Shown here one piece after another: positions 48,407 through 55,579 of a stretch of DNA of 64,000 nucleotides (within the stretch, counting starts at the first letter, position 1; every line of letters starts with the position of its first letter). A program made the position numbers and the translations under genes. The DNA is from Pseudobutyrivibrio sp. OR37. GTDB lineage: Bacteria; Bacillota; Clostridia; Lachnospirales; Lachnospiraceae. Below the pieces are notes generated by a model. That model had not been told where the DNA came from. It worked only from the letters and a program-made list of their open reading frames with translations, and ran no database searches. Location: contig NZ_FOQF01000012.1 of NCBI RefSeq assembly GCF_900113655.1, positions 35,720 to 99,719 of the forward strand. The letters run 5' to 3'.

Positions 48407-49412
48407 AAATGAAAGCTTCGGCATGGGAATCGGCTCTGGAATTAAGGCTGCGCCACTGAAAAGGCAGGACGGTGCCGATGAGCAGTACCTTAGCCTAAAG
48501 CAGATTGAAAATCATCCTCTTAATATTTTTGCTTTGGAAAATGAAGCGATTTTAGCGGTGCTCGGTGAGTTGCGCCAGGCCATGGAAAAACGCGATAATC
48601 TGGTGGAGACGCTGGATAAGGCTAGGGAGATTGCTGTTCATTACGCCGAAAAGGGTGATTTGCTGTATCCTCTTCTTAAGCTGAAATACAGATTTGCTGG
48701 GCCAACAGATGTTATGTGGACCGTGGATGGCGAGATTCGTGACGAGATGAAAGTGCTATCTAACAGCGCTAAGGATTTTCCATCTCTTTTAGAGGATGAA
48801 GCTTGGAATCAGCGTCTGGATGCGGTTGTCACAAAGGCCGAGGAAATGATTTATAAGGAAGAAAATATCATCTATCCTCTTTGCGCTAAGAATTTTACTG
48901 AGGAAGAATGGCAGGATATTGCCAGAGATTTGGATGATTACAAGCAGTGCCTCATTGAAAAACGACCTGCCTGGGAAAAGGCTACTCCTAAGAAAAAGAT
49001 GGCTGAAATGGCGCAGTGTGAGGAAGTGATTAATCTTCCTTCCGGCAGTCTTACTGGGGTTCAGCTGGATGCCATGCTAAACACCATCCCTATGGAGCTT
49101 ACGTTTGTGGATGTGAACAACGTCAATAAATACTTCAATGACGGGAATGACATGAAGCTATTCAAGCGCCCGCTTATGGCATTAGACAGGGAAGTTTTCA
49201 CTTGTCACCCACCTAAGTTCGAGCCTATGGTGCGTTCCATCATTGAAGATTTCCGCGTTGGAAATAGAAATTCCGTTGACGTATGGAGCAGCCGCGACAA
49301 TCAGCCTGTGCTGATTAGATACATGGCTGTCAGAGATAAAGATAGTAAATACGTGGGCACGCTGGAGTGCGTCCAGCCTATGGGATTTGCTGAAAAGCAT
49401 TTTAGTAGGTAA
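48378..49412 (+). CDS. hemerythrin-like / PAS protein (DUF438 type)
   Basis: A 344-residue soluble protein. The middle (about 45-190) is hemerythrin-like, with an HYAEKGDLLYPLL motif near residue 76 and EENIIYPL near 155, which should bind a di-iron centre. The C-terminus (about 230-340) is PAS-like with MELTFVDVNN and the catalytic-looking HPPKFEPMV. This is the DUF438 arrangement. It overlaps the Crp/Fnr gene by 29 nt, so it is coupled to it. A role in sensing or detoxifying oxygen or nitric oxide is inferred. Confidence 0.8.
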   Translation: MEKNIKETLKNESFGMGIGSGIKAAPLKRQDGADEQYLSLKQIENHPLNIFALENEAILAVLGELRQAMEKRDNLVETLDKAREIAVHYAEKGDLLYPLLKLKYRFAGPTDVMWTVDGEIRDEMKVLSNSAKDFPSLLEDEAWNQRLDAVVTKAEEMIYKEENIIYPLCAKNFTEEEWQDIARDLDDYKQCLIEKRPAWEKATPKKKMAEMAQCEEVINLPSGSLTGVQLDAMLNTIPMELTFVDVNNVNKYFNDGNDMKLFKRPLMALDREVFTCHPPKFEPMVRSIIEDFRVGNRNSVDVWSSRDNQPVLIRYMAVRDKDSKYVGTLECVQPMGFAEKHFSR

Positions 49413-49497
49413 TCAAAGCTACAAGCCATAGGCTACAACGCCAACCACATGGTAAGTGTTGTTGAATGTTCATGCTAGTACCTCTTTCCTGCAAAAA

Positions 49498-49818
49498 TTA
49501 CAACTTATCGTACTTATCTGCCTTCCCCTTAGCCTTTGCCACAGGATACTTAGCCTCATTCTGATCCATCTTTTTATTGATAATCTCATCAGGATCAACG
49601 CCAAGCTTATCTGCTAAATTTTGGCAATAAACCATAACATCTGCAAGCTCTTCCTTAACATGCTCCACGTCGTACTTATCATCATCCCACTGGAAGCACT
49701 CAAGTAGCTCAGCCGCTTCAATAACTATAGATTTTGCTAAATGAACTGGTGCGTGGAACTGGTCCCAGTCACGGTCTTCCGTAAATTTTCTAATTCTAGC
49801 AATTGTTTGTTCTGTCAT
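49498..49818 (-). CDS. MazG-like nucleotide pyrophosphohydrolase
   Basis: A 106-residue all-alpha pyrophosphatase of the MazG/dCTPase group. The metal-binding Glu pattern EAAELLECFQW (about 33-43) and EELADVMVYC (about 57-66) is intact. Such enzymes hydrolyse (d)NTPs. The ATG at 49818 is chosen over a TTG at 49827. It follows the GIY-YIG/DUF2075 gene by 14 nt on the same strand, so the two are an operon. Nucleotide depletion alongside a nuclease would fit a defence role, but that is inferred. Confidence 0.86.
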   Translation of the reverse strand: MTEQTIARIRKFTEDRDWDQFHAPVHLAKSIVIEAAELLECFQWDDDKYDVEHVKEELADVMVYCQNLADKLGVDPDEIINKKMDQNEAKYPVAKAKGKADKYDKL

Positions 49819-49832
49819 TATTCTCAATCCTT

Positions 49833-51620
49833 TCAGTTAATTGTAATATCGTTTGCATGGGCGATATATTTCTTAAGATATTTCTGCAAATTTGGATTAC
49901 ATGCATATACATAACAACCTTTTATGCCTCGTGCAAGTATTGTAGTATATGTATTGATAATCAATTGTTTTACATCGTTTTCATCAGTGCCAGCTTTTAC
50001 TTTCTTATCCTTAAAGTTTTCAAGCTTAACAAATATCTTGCCCTCTGCAGGATCATAATCGATTTCTTCACCAAATATAACACCACAATAATTCATGTCA
50101 TACCCCTGTGAAGAGTGAATGCATCCTATTGTATATGTCGAATCCTGTCGATTAATCCAGTCCTTATTTGCAAGGTTCCAAATATACTTATGACCATCTA
50201 TCTCAATGTCATATTCACCATTAGCAACAAGGCGATTATAACAATCCATGTTATCTTTTACTGTTCCTTTTTGTTTTGTCTTCCAATCCCATGCAAATCC
50301 CGCAACTGTTTTACATAGTCCAATTTCTTTATCTTTTTTACGTAGAGTTTCCACCATTTGATTCACATCATCAAATACCAGGAAGTCATAATTCTCTATA
50401 CTCTTGAAACTAGAAACTGTCCCATCCATTATTTGCCTAATGTACTTGATATAGGAATCTCCGCCTTCGCAGCGCATCTGTGTCTGAAGGACATGATGCC
50501 AAATTGGATTGGCACATCGGTTATAAGTAGACTTGAAATCCTTGAAAGTAATATCCGATGATTTTACGCTTTGATTCTCGTCGTAAAACAACACAACATG
50601 CTTTGCAGACTTCAAAATCCATTCAAGCTGATTTGTATTATACTTATCAAGTCCCAGCTTTTCGCAAACATCATCATATGCCTTAAAGCCTGTAATGTTC
50701 TTTCGGCGCTTCAATCTATGAGCCTCGTCCACGAATAGCACATCATAATGCTTTTTCACAACATCGTTAGGCCCGATGACCATATCTGGCGTCAAGCCAT
50801 TGCCACATGCCTTAAATACTTTTTGTACAGTACCTCGAATTCCCTCCATTGGAAAAACGAATCCAATGTTCAAAGGCTTGCCATTTCTCTCCATCAGTAT
50901 GAAATCTTTGACCTTCTTTAGTGCAGCAAGCTTATCCAAATCCATTTCATCGTAATCATGAATATCATCAATGTCAGCTTCGTCAATATTTACTGCATTT
51001 ACTAAGGAATTAATAATACTGATAGCAAGAACCGTTTTACCTGTACCAGCGCAACCATTAACTAAACTTAGGCTATGCACATCCTCTCCTGGTAAATGGA
51101 AGGCATCAACTATCGATTTAAGAATGGTAATTGCAGTACGGTTCTGCTCGCTAGTAAGTGAATTATATGGGGAAAACTTAAAGATATTATCGTTTTCTAT
51201 TACTTCAATCGATTTATCAACAAGCTTCTTTTTTCTCAGCTCATTCCACAGAGCTGGAAATTTACTACGATATCCCTTCCTATCATAATAATCGTGCGAG
51301 GCTTGCTGACCTTTATTTTTGTTGAGCACCTTATATCGGCCATCTACTGAAAAATACCTTATCAGCCTTTGCTCATAATCAAGAATAACAGACTTGTTAT
51401 ATTCATTATCAAAAACAATCTCAACAACATCTAATTGTTTTTTCTCTTCATTCTTCAAATGCTGACTCATTCGATAAGCTGCACTAGTTGTCTCGCCAAT
51501 ATAAATGCATTTATCATCATGTATTAAATATACAACTGGCCAATTGATACCATGTGAAGATTCCTCTAGATTTTTTACGCCATCTTCATCAAAAGGATAT
51601 GTGTGAATCTTTTCTAGCAT
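49833..51620 (-). CDS. GIY-YIG nuclease fused to DUF2075 P-loop NTPase/helicase
   Basis: A 595-residue protein. The N-terminal GIY-YIG domain (about 28-105) has VVYLI near 29, YIG at 40-42, R50, E83 and an Asn near 100, which are the catalytic positions. The P-loop domain (about 150-590) is the Schlafen-like DUF2075 type, with GCAGTGKT at 189-196, VLFVDEAHR near 300, a QMR motif and IHSSQGYD, as in SF1 helicases. It is followed by MazG and preceded by the 45-bp element. The start ATG at 51620 has GAGGTGG. The longer frame to 51677 would begin inside the repeat. A defence function is likely but unproven. Confidence 0.86.
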   Translation of the reverse strand: MLEKIHTYPFDEDGVKNLEESSHGINWPVVYLIHDDKCIYIGETTSAAYRMSQHLKNEEKKQLDVVEIVFDNEYNKSVILDYEQRLIRYFSVDGRYKVLNKNKGQQASHDYYDRKGYRSKFPALWNELRKKKLVDKSIEVIENDNIFKFSPYNSLTSEQNRTAITILKSIVDAFHLPGEDVHSLSLVNGCAGTGKTVLAISIINSLVNAVNIDEADIDDIHDYDEMDLDKLAALKKVKDFILMERNGKPLNIGFVFPMEGIRGTVQKVFKACGNGLTPDMVIGPNDVVKKHYDVLFVDEAHRLKRRKNITGFKAYDDVCEKLGLDKYNTNQLEWILKSAKHVVLFYDENQSVKSSDITFKDFKSTYNRCANPIWHHVLQTQMRCEGGDSYIKYIRQIMDGTVSSFKSIENYDFLVFDDVNQMVETLRKKDKEIGLCKTVAGFAWDWKTKQKGTVKDNMDCYNRLVANGEYDIEIDGHKYIWNLANKDWINRQDSTYTIGCIHSSQGYDMNYCGVIFGEEIDYDPAEGKIFVKLENFKDKKVKAGTDENDVKQLIINTYTTILARGIKGCYVYACNPNLQKYLKKYIAHANDITIN

Positions 51621-51648
51621 ATCTGCCACCTCATATACAAAAATCCCC

Positions 51649-51693
51649 TCTAAAACATACTGTAGTAAGTATATCATAGGAGGGGAATTATTG
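51649..51693 (-). repeat. 45-bp element, copy B (upstream of GIY-YIG/DUF2075 gene)
   Basis: This matches copy A at 45886-45930 in 43 of 45 bases and has the same orientation relative to the gene. It lies 29-73 nt before the start codon, versus 16-60 nt for copy A. The flanks share no further similarity, so this looks like a conserved promoter-operator and not a duplicated gene edge. Confidence 0.85.
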
Positions 51694-51721
51694 GACTAAA
51701 TATGGAGTTATTTTAACTAAA

Positions 51722-52243
51722 TTAAAATGGGCATGACATAATTAAATGCTGCCTACTACCAAATCCCTCTTTCTTTAAATCAGAATCCAAATAATCGTAA
51801 GCCATTGGCACCACCTTGATCAGGTTCATCGCCTGAGGCAATTTTTTCATAGCCTCCACTGGAATCTTTTTGTGCTCCATCAGCTTCAGATACTCTTCTG
51901 AAAAAGGCTCCACCATAGATGCAACACCCTGCACCTGCAAGCTTTTCAGCTGCCCAAATCCACCGTAAGGTTCAAAAATGGCCATGCCCACATTCTTATT
52001 CTCTTTCAGTCCCTTAAACTTTAATCCACCTTCAGAGAAAAAATAAAAGCATCCATCCACATAATTATATTCAATAGGTGTGTTACGCACACAATCCTGC
52101 GAAGCAGTTGCCAGCGCACAGGTATTATGCCCGCCGATAAAAGTCTCTATTCTTTCCTTTAATGCTACCTCCTCCATATGAACAGATTCCTTGTCGCGCT
52201 CTATCCAATGTGATGCAGCTGCATCATAATCCATCTTCCACAT
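51722..52243 (-). CDS. pyridoxamine 5'-phosphate oxidase-like flavin-binding protein
   Basis: A 173-residue split-barrel FMN-binding protein of the PNPOx-like family. The pattern NTCALATASQDCVRNTPIEY (about 39-58), YFFSEGGLKFKGLKENKNVG (about 67-86) and the QVQGVASMV strand are typical. Such proteins reduce or bind flavins, F420 or heme, and the function here is unknown. A GGGGG-type ribosome binding site precedes the ATG. It is monocistronic in its setting. Confidence 0.75.
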   Translation of the reverse strand: MWKMDYDAAASHWIERDKESVHMEEVALKERIETFIGGHNTCALATASQDCVRNTPIEYNYVDGCFYFFSEGGLKFKGLKENKNVGMAIFEPYGGFGQLKSLQVQGVASMVEPFSEEYLKLMEHKKIPVEAMKKLPQAMNLIKVVPMAYDYLDSDLKKEGFGSRQHLIMSCPF

Positions 52244-52300
52244 TTTGTAATCCCCCTATTCATCCTCATCTAACATCCTAGTAAAGTCAATATTTGATTG

Positions 52301-52482
52301 CTTACATATAAAAATGATGAAATACCCAATTTTTATACGCGTAAAAACCACTATTCCAGAGTGACGCACGTATAAAAATGAGATATTTTCATTTATTATA
52401 TGCGCAAATTAGCCCAAATTCCATGTTTCTATTGATTTTGCGCGTATAAAACTCCCGATAACAGACATTTTTATACGCGCGG
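52301..52482. repeat. cluster of ATTTTTATACGCG repeats in an intergenic region
   Basis: Four good copies of TTTT(T)ATACG(C/T)GC occur: 52329-52341 (+), 52365-52380 (-), 52440-52452 (-) and 52466-52482 (+). A degraded copy lies near 52304-52316. They alternate in direction and cover a 420-bp gap between the PNPOx-like gene and the esterase. Such a cluster suggests binding sites for a DNA-binding protein. No open reading frame of note lies over them. Confidence 0.6.
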
Positions 52483-52611
52483 CACCTGCTCCAAGAGAGG
52501 GATGATTACATAGTAAAGTCTATCATCTTTGAAGCTGAGATAGCCGATAATCTGGCCGCTCTTGTTTCTCAGGTACAGTCTGTGATTGGATACGCCTGCT
52601 GGATAAAGCAA
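52471..52611 (-). pseudogene. possible gene remnant without a proper start
   Basis: The minus strand reads a 46-codon open frame with a protein-like composition, including NHRLYLRNKSGQIIGYLSF and KDDRLYYVII, ending at a stop codon inside the last ATTTTTATACGCG repeat. There is no ATG or convincing ribosome binding site, only a TTG beside the esterase terminator. It may be the tail of a lost gene, but chance is not excluded. The family is unknown. Confidence 0.25.
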
Positions 52612-52656
52612 AAAAAGAACCACTCCTCTCGGATGAGATTGGAGTGGTTCGAAAAA
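52610..52656. terminator. terminator of the esterase gene
   Basis: GAACCACTCC and GGAGTGGTTC form a 10-bp stem. On the minus strand a TTTTTTT tract follows, and on the plus strand no strong T tract. It lies 9 nt after the esterase stop codon. Confidence 0.88.
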
Positions 52657-52664
52657 ACTATATT

Positions 52665-53915
52665 CTACTTAAATGCGATTTGAGCAAAATTGTAGAAACC
52701 AAGATACCAAATATCAAAATTGTGCTCGCCATCAAGCTCCTGCCACATAAAGTTCTCACCATCTACAAACTGGTCGCAAACCTCTGGAAGATTCTTTGCT
52801 GCTCCTGAAGCGCTCCAGTAAGCGATGCCATCCTGAAGTCCACAAATATTGTAGAAATAGTGGATAGGATACTGATTATCTGCCAAAAGCTCTGCTGTGG
52901 TTGATGCTGGATTGCTAGTAGGTGCTGCTGAAAAAGCTCCGTAATAGCTGAACAAATCAACACACTCGCCGATGCCGATGTTGATTGTCTGCATACCGCC
53001 CATTGAAAGACCTGCGCAGGCTCTATGATCACGGTCAGCGTAAGTGCTGTAGTGTGAATCGATGTATGGAATCAAATCCTCTCTAAGCTCTTTGCCAAAA
53101 GCGTAGAATGAAGGGATTGAACCACTTTCAGATGCCTTGCCATTTGGTGTAACAACGATGAAGGAATCGATATCTCCATAATATGAAAGATTATCCATCA
53201 TGGCCTTTACCTTTGACTCATCATCGAACATGCCCCACTCGTTTTCATCACCGCCGATTCCGTGAAGAAGATATAGCACATTGTACTGCTTGTCTTCACT
53301 ATAGTTTGCTGGTAAGTAGACGTTGGCTTTCTTTGTATATGTGTTTCCATTTTCAGAATCATGTGCTGTATAAGAAATGGTCTGGATTGTACCTGCTCCT
53401 TCGCCACTTCTGATTGCAGAATATTTTTCAGGAATGCTGTCGCTAATGGTAGCTGTTGGATTATAATGTGTTCCACCTGTTGTATAAGCAAAATCAGCAT
53501 CGATTTTGCCTTCAAGCTCGCCCACGCCAAGGAAGCCGAATTCTACAGTTCCACCACTTGGAATAGTTGTGTTCCAGCTAAGTGGAGTGAGAATGTATTC
53601 ATCATCAGTGGTCTCGATGTCAACGCACCAGCTAGAATCAATATTTACCTGATTTCTGCTGAGCTTTACTGTCCAATTCTCAAGTGCATCCTTTGAGTTA
53701 TTGGTAATCTTATAGCCAACCCAATATCCAGTTCCCCAACTGTTCAGGTCATAGCTAATATCTACCTTCTTTTGTGCAGAAAGTAAAACGCTGGCATTTT
53801 CCTCTAAATAATTTGCTGTCAATGCATCATCATTTGCAGCCTTGGCTGTCATCCCCATTGAACTAGCAGCAAGAGCCAGTACCAAGGCAGTTGTTAATAT
53901 CTTTTTGCTTCTCAT
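52665..53915 (-). CDS. secreted CBM2-type carbohydrate-binding esterase (CE1-like)
   Basis: A 416-residue secreted protein. A signal peptide (about 1-27, ending AKA-A) is followed by a CBM2-like domain (about 45-150, with Trp-rich W..GYWVGYKITN and PLSWNTTIPSGG) and then an alpha/beta-hydrolase (about 175-415). The hydrolase has LYLLHGIGG, the nucleophile Ser in GLSMGG near 312 and the catalytic His in DGEHNFDIW near 398. This is the arrangement of feruloyl and acetyl-xylan esterases. The ATG at 53915 has AAGGAG. It probably strips ester groups from cell-wall xylan. Confidence 0.88.
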   Translation of the reverse strand: MRSKKILTTALVLALAASSMGMTAKAANDDALTANYLEENASVLLSAQKKVDISYDLNSWGTGYWVGYKITNNSKDALENWTVKLSRNQVNIDSSWCVDIETTDDEYILTPLSWNTTIPSGGTVEFGFLGVGELEGKIDADFAYTTGGTHYNPTATISDSIPEKYSAIRSGEGAGTIQTISYTAHDSENGNTYTKKANVYLPANYSEDKQYNVLYLLHGIGGDENEWGMFDDESKVKAMMDNLSYYGDIDSFIVVTPNGKASESGSIPSFYAFGKELREDLIPYIDSHYSTYADRDHRACAGLSMGGMQTINIGIGECVDLFSYYGAFSAAPTSNPASTTAELLADNQYPIHYFYNICGLQDGIAYWSASGAAKNLPEVCDQFVDGENFMWQELDGEHNFDIWYLGFYNFAQIAFK

Positions 53916-54131
53916 ACATATCCTCTCCTTTGTTTGTTCTTTGCCTAAGCAATTCACGCGCGCAATATAATAATATACCCTGAGAGGATTTTACGCGACA
54001 CAATTCTTGCCAAGTGTATTATCACTGCCAGCCCCCATATTTAGAGCCTTTCTTCACAGCACCATCACATTATTACGATTTATTGCTCAATCTAAAAATC
54101 CAGCTTCCATATACATACTGAAAGGAGTTTT

Positions 54132-54223
54132 TTTTTGTACCATTCCTAGCAGGCCCTTCCAGGGCCAGGTCTGCCCGAGCTCCACAGACCACTCGCTGAA
54201 GCGAGCAAGGAAGGATTATAATC
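54132..54223. repeat. 92-bp hairpin-rich element, copy 1
   Basis: It differs from copy 2 (54918-55009) at only three of 92 positions. It folds into three hairpins: GGCCCT/AGGGCC, GGTCTG/CAGACC and CTCGC/GCGAG. A terminal stem between the CCATTCCT and AAGGAAGGAT ends closes it, giving a cloverleaf-like shape. Its sequence is far more GC-rich than the neighbourhood. Directly to its right lie codons of a decayed helix-turn-helix gene. Confidence 0.85.
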
Positions 54224-54262
54224 AATCTATTAGCTGGCCCAGTAGGGTACGTTCTTCCAATA
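54224..54262 (-). pseudogene. remnant of a helix-turn-helix antitoxin-like gene
   Basis: Minus-strand codons reading IGRTYPTGPANRL match the C-terminal LGRTHPSGHANRLIEML segment of the intact gene at 55082-55402. The match stops within a few codons of the 92-bp element. No helix-turn-helix part remains. It shows that a relative of that gene once stood here. Confidence 0.55.
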
Positions 54263-54314
54263 TGACATAATAAAACCATGATCAAAATGACCATGGTTTA
54301 TTTCAAACACAATA

Positions 54315-54605
54315 TTATTGTTTCGCTGCAGTAGGAACAAATTCAAGCTTAAGACGCATTCCTAATCCTTCAGCAATACGTTTTACCATTGCTAAACTTG
54401 GATTTCTTGTACCATTCTCAATACGACTAATATCAGCCTGAGTAATTCCTGTTCTTTCAGCTAATTCTTTTTGCGTAATATGTTGTTTGTTTCTGGCATC
54501 AATCATAGCCTGAATAATATCATATTCTGCTTCTAACGCATCATATTCTGCTTTAATCTCAGGATTCTTCAGAACTTTTTCTTTATATTCCTTGTAGCTA
54601 CTCAT
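54315..54605 (-). CDS. XRE-family antitoxin (HigA-like)
   Basis: A 96-residue DNA-binding protein with a helix-turn-helix of the Cro/C1 type (about 43-75, TQKELAERTGITQADISRIE) and the C-terminal GMRLKLEF strand typical of HigA-type antitoxins. It overlaps the start of a shrunken toxin gene's stop codon by 4 nt (ATGA), the usual toxin-first order of HigBA. Two direct TATGTCGTATTAAACATA operator-like repeats lie upstream. As the toxin is crippled, this is probably an orphan antitoxin that may still regulate itself. Confidence 0.85.
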   Translation of the reverse strand: MSSYKEYKEKVLKNPEIKAEYDALEAEYDIIQAMIDARNKQHITQKELAERTGITQADISRIENGTRNPSLAMVKRIAEGLGMRLKLEFVPTAAKQ

Positions 54606-54730
54606 TTACAATACCTCCGTTCATAATCTGCTTTATATTTTTTAGCATGCATCTTTGGATCTAAATCATCTAAAAACTCTTGCACCGAACACCGACCATC
54701 CTCGGTATCATAAAACTCAATTTCGTACAT
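54602..54730 (-). pseudogene. RelE/HigB-type toxin with an internal in-frame deletion
   Basis: This 42-codon frame begins MYEIEFYDTEDGRC, continues EFLDDLDPKMHAKK and ends YKADYERRYCK. The first part matches the N-terminus and the last part the C-terminus of RelE/HigB-type toxins, which are normally about 110 residues. About 65-70 middle residues are missing, including the RNase core, yet the frame is intact. AGAGGAG precedes the ATG and the stop codon overlaps the antitoxin start. The peptide may be stable or not, and it should have no toxin activity. Confidence 0.7.
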
Positions 54731-54752
54731 AATTCTCCTCTTTCTTAACATT

Positions 54753-54781
54753 ATAATATGTCGTATTAAACATATTGTCAA
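54753..54781 (-). promoter_or_regulatory. promoter of the toxin-antitoxin pair with overlapping operator
   Basis: TTGACA, 17 bp, TATTAT on the minus strand. The spacer is almost wholly filled by one TATGTCGTATTAAACATA operator-like site (54757-54774), which suits autorepression by the antitoxin. Confidence 0.7.
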
Positions 54782-54808
54782 TATAAAAATTATGTCGTAT
54801 TAAACATA
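54757..54808. repeat. two direct 18-bp operator-like repeats
   Basis: TATGTCGTATTAAACATA occurs exactly at 54757-54774 and again at 54791-54808, 34 bp apart centre-to-centre. Each is itself an interrupted palindrome (TATGT, 8 nt, ACATA). This is the usual operator layout of a HigBA-type locus. Confidence 0.8.
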
Positions 54809-54917
54809 ATCTCCAATTCTATTATACTCGACACATTGTATTTTTATCGGACAGCTCAATGCCAGAAAGTTCAGATATCGTATATGCGATATTTTACATT
54901 AGCAAATAACTCAAGTA

Positions 54918-55009
54918 TTTTTGTACCATTCCTAGCAGGCCCTTCCAGGGCCAGGTCTGCCCGAGCTCCACAGACCACTCGTTGACGCGAGCAAGGAAGG
55001 ATTGTAATC
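54918..55009. repeat. 92-bp hairpin-rich element, copy 2
   Basis: Copy 2 is 89/92 identical to copy 1. One change turns the CTCGC/GCGAG hairpin into CTCGT/GCGAG, so a G-T wobble still pairs, and another change sits in the loop. It lies 72 nt after the stop codon of the helix-turn-helix gene at 55082. The flanks differ from those of copy 1, which defines the element's ends. Confidence 0.85.
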
Positions 55010-55081
55010 GGCTTCGCCGATGGGAATAACGTGAATCCCACTATTCAGTAGCAACCTTGAAATCACCATCATAGAAATCTA

Positions 55082-55402
55082 TTAATACACATACACTCTC
55101 GAAATAAATGCAAGATTATCTGTATTACCAGAATCAAGCATCTCAATTAGTCTATTAGCATGCCCCGAAGGATGTGTTCTTCCAAGCTCCCAAGCTTCTA
55201 CTGTTTTCTTGGAAACTCCAAGATAATTTGCAAAAACAGCTTGTGTCATGCCAGCTTTGTTACGAACTGCCTTAATTTCATCGTTTGAGTTACTCCTCAC
55301 TGGATCGATAATATAAGTTATCGTCTTTGCTTTGCCGTTACCTTTTTCAAAATCAATAGCTTCTTGTATGCCTTCCTTTAAATCCGCAAATAAAGAACTC
55401 AT
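55082..55402 (-). CDS. helix-turn-helix regulator, orphan antitoxin-like
   Basis: A 106-residue protein with a Cro/C1-type helix-turn-helix (about 49-75, MTQAVFANYLGVSKKTVEAWE) preceded by a short N-terminal extension. The GRTHPSGHANRLIEML tail is typical of antitoxins of the HigA/YiaG group. Directly upstream only a short, startless frame is left where a toxin might have been. GGGGGTGA precedes the ATG. Whether it regulates its own promoter is not known. Confidence 0.8.
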   Translation of the reverse strand: MSSLFADLKEGIQEAIDFEKGNGKAKTITYIIDPVRSNSNDEIKAVRNKAGMTQAVFANYLGVSKKTVEAWELGRTHPSGHANRLIEMLDSGNTDNLAFISRVYVY

Positions 55403-55504
55403 AAATGGTCACCCCCTATTTTTAGTAGCCTTTTTCATCTTAAATCCTACATTGTAGGGTGTTAATATCAGCGTACCAAATCATCTCAGCACTTGGTGGA
55501 TTTA

Positions 55505-55533
55505 TTGACATAGGTTCAGATCGTGAATATAAT
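55505..55533 (+). promoter_or_regulatory. perfect sigma-A promoter of the NERD gene
   Basis: TTGACA, exactly 17 bp, TATAAT. The start would be near 55540, which rules out the GTG at 55523 as start codon and supports the ATG at 55580. Confidence 0.85.
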
Positions 55534-55579
55534 CTTCAATAAGTTAAATGCATTAATTACTAGTTATGAGGTTATATCT

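Noticed and set aside
52301..52482. CRISPR array
   Set aside because: The repeats are short, irregularly spaced and in both orientations, and no cas genes are present.
54073..54294. A 73-codon minus-strand frame across the 92-bp element
   Set aside because: Most of it is a translation of the repeat element. Only the GRTYPTGPANRL part is protein-like, and it is listed as a remnant.
55523..55579. GTG start extending the NERD protein upstream
   Set aside because: The GTG lies inside the promoter, before the expected transcription start.
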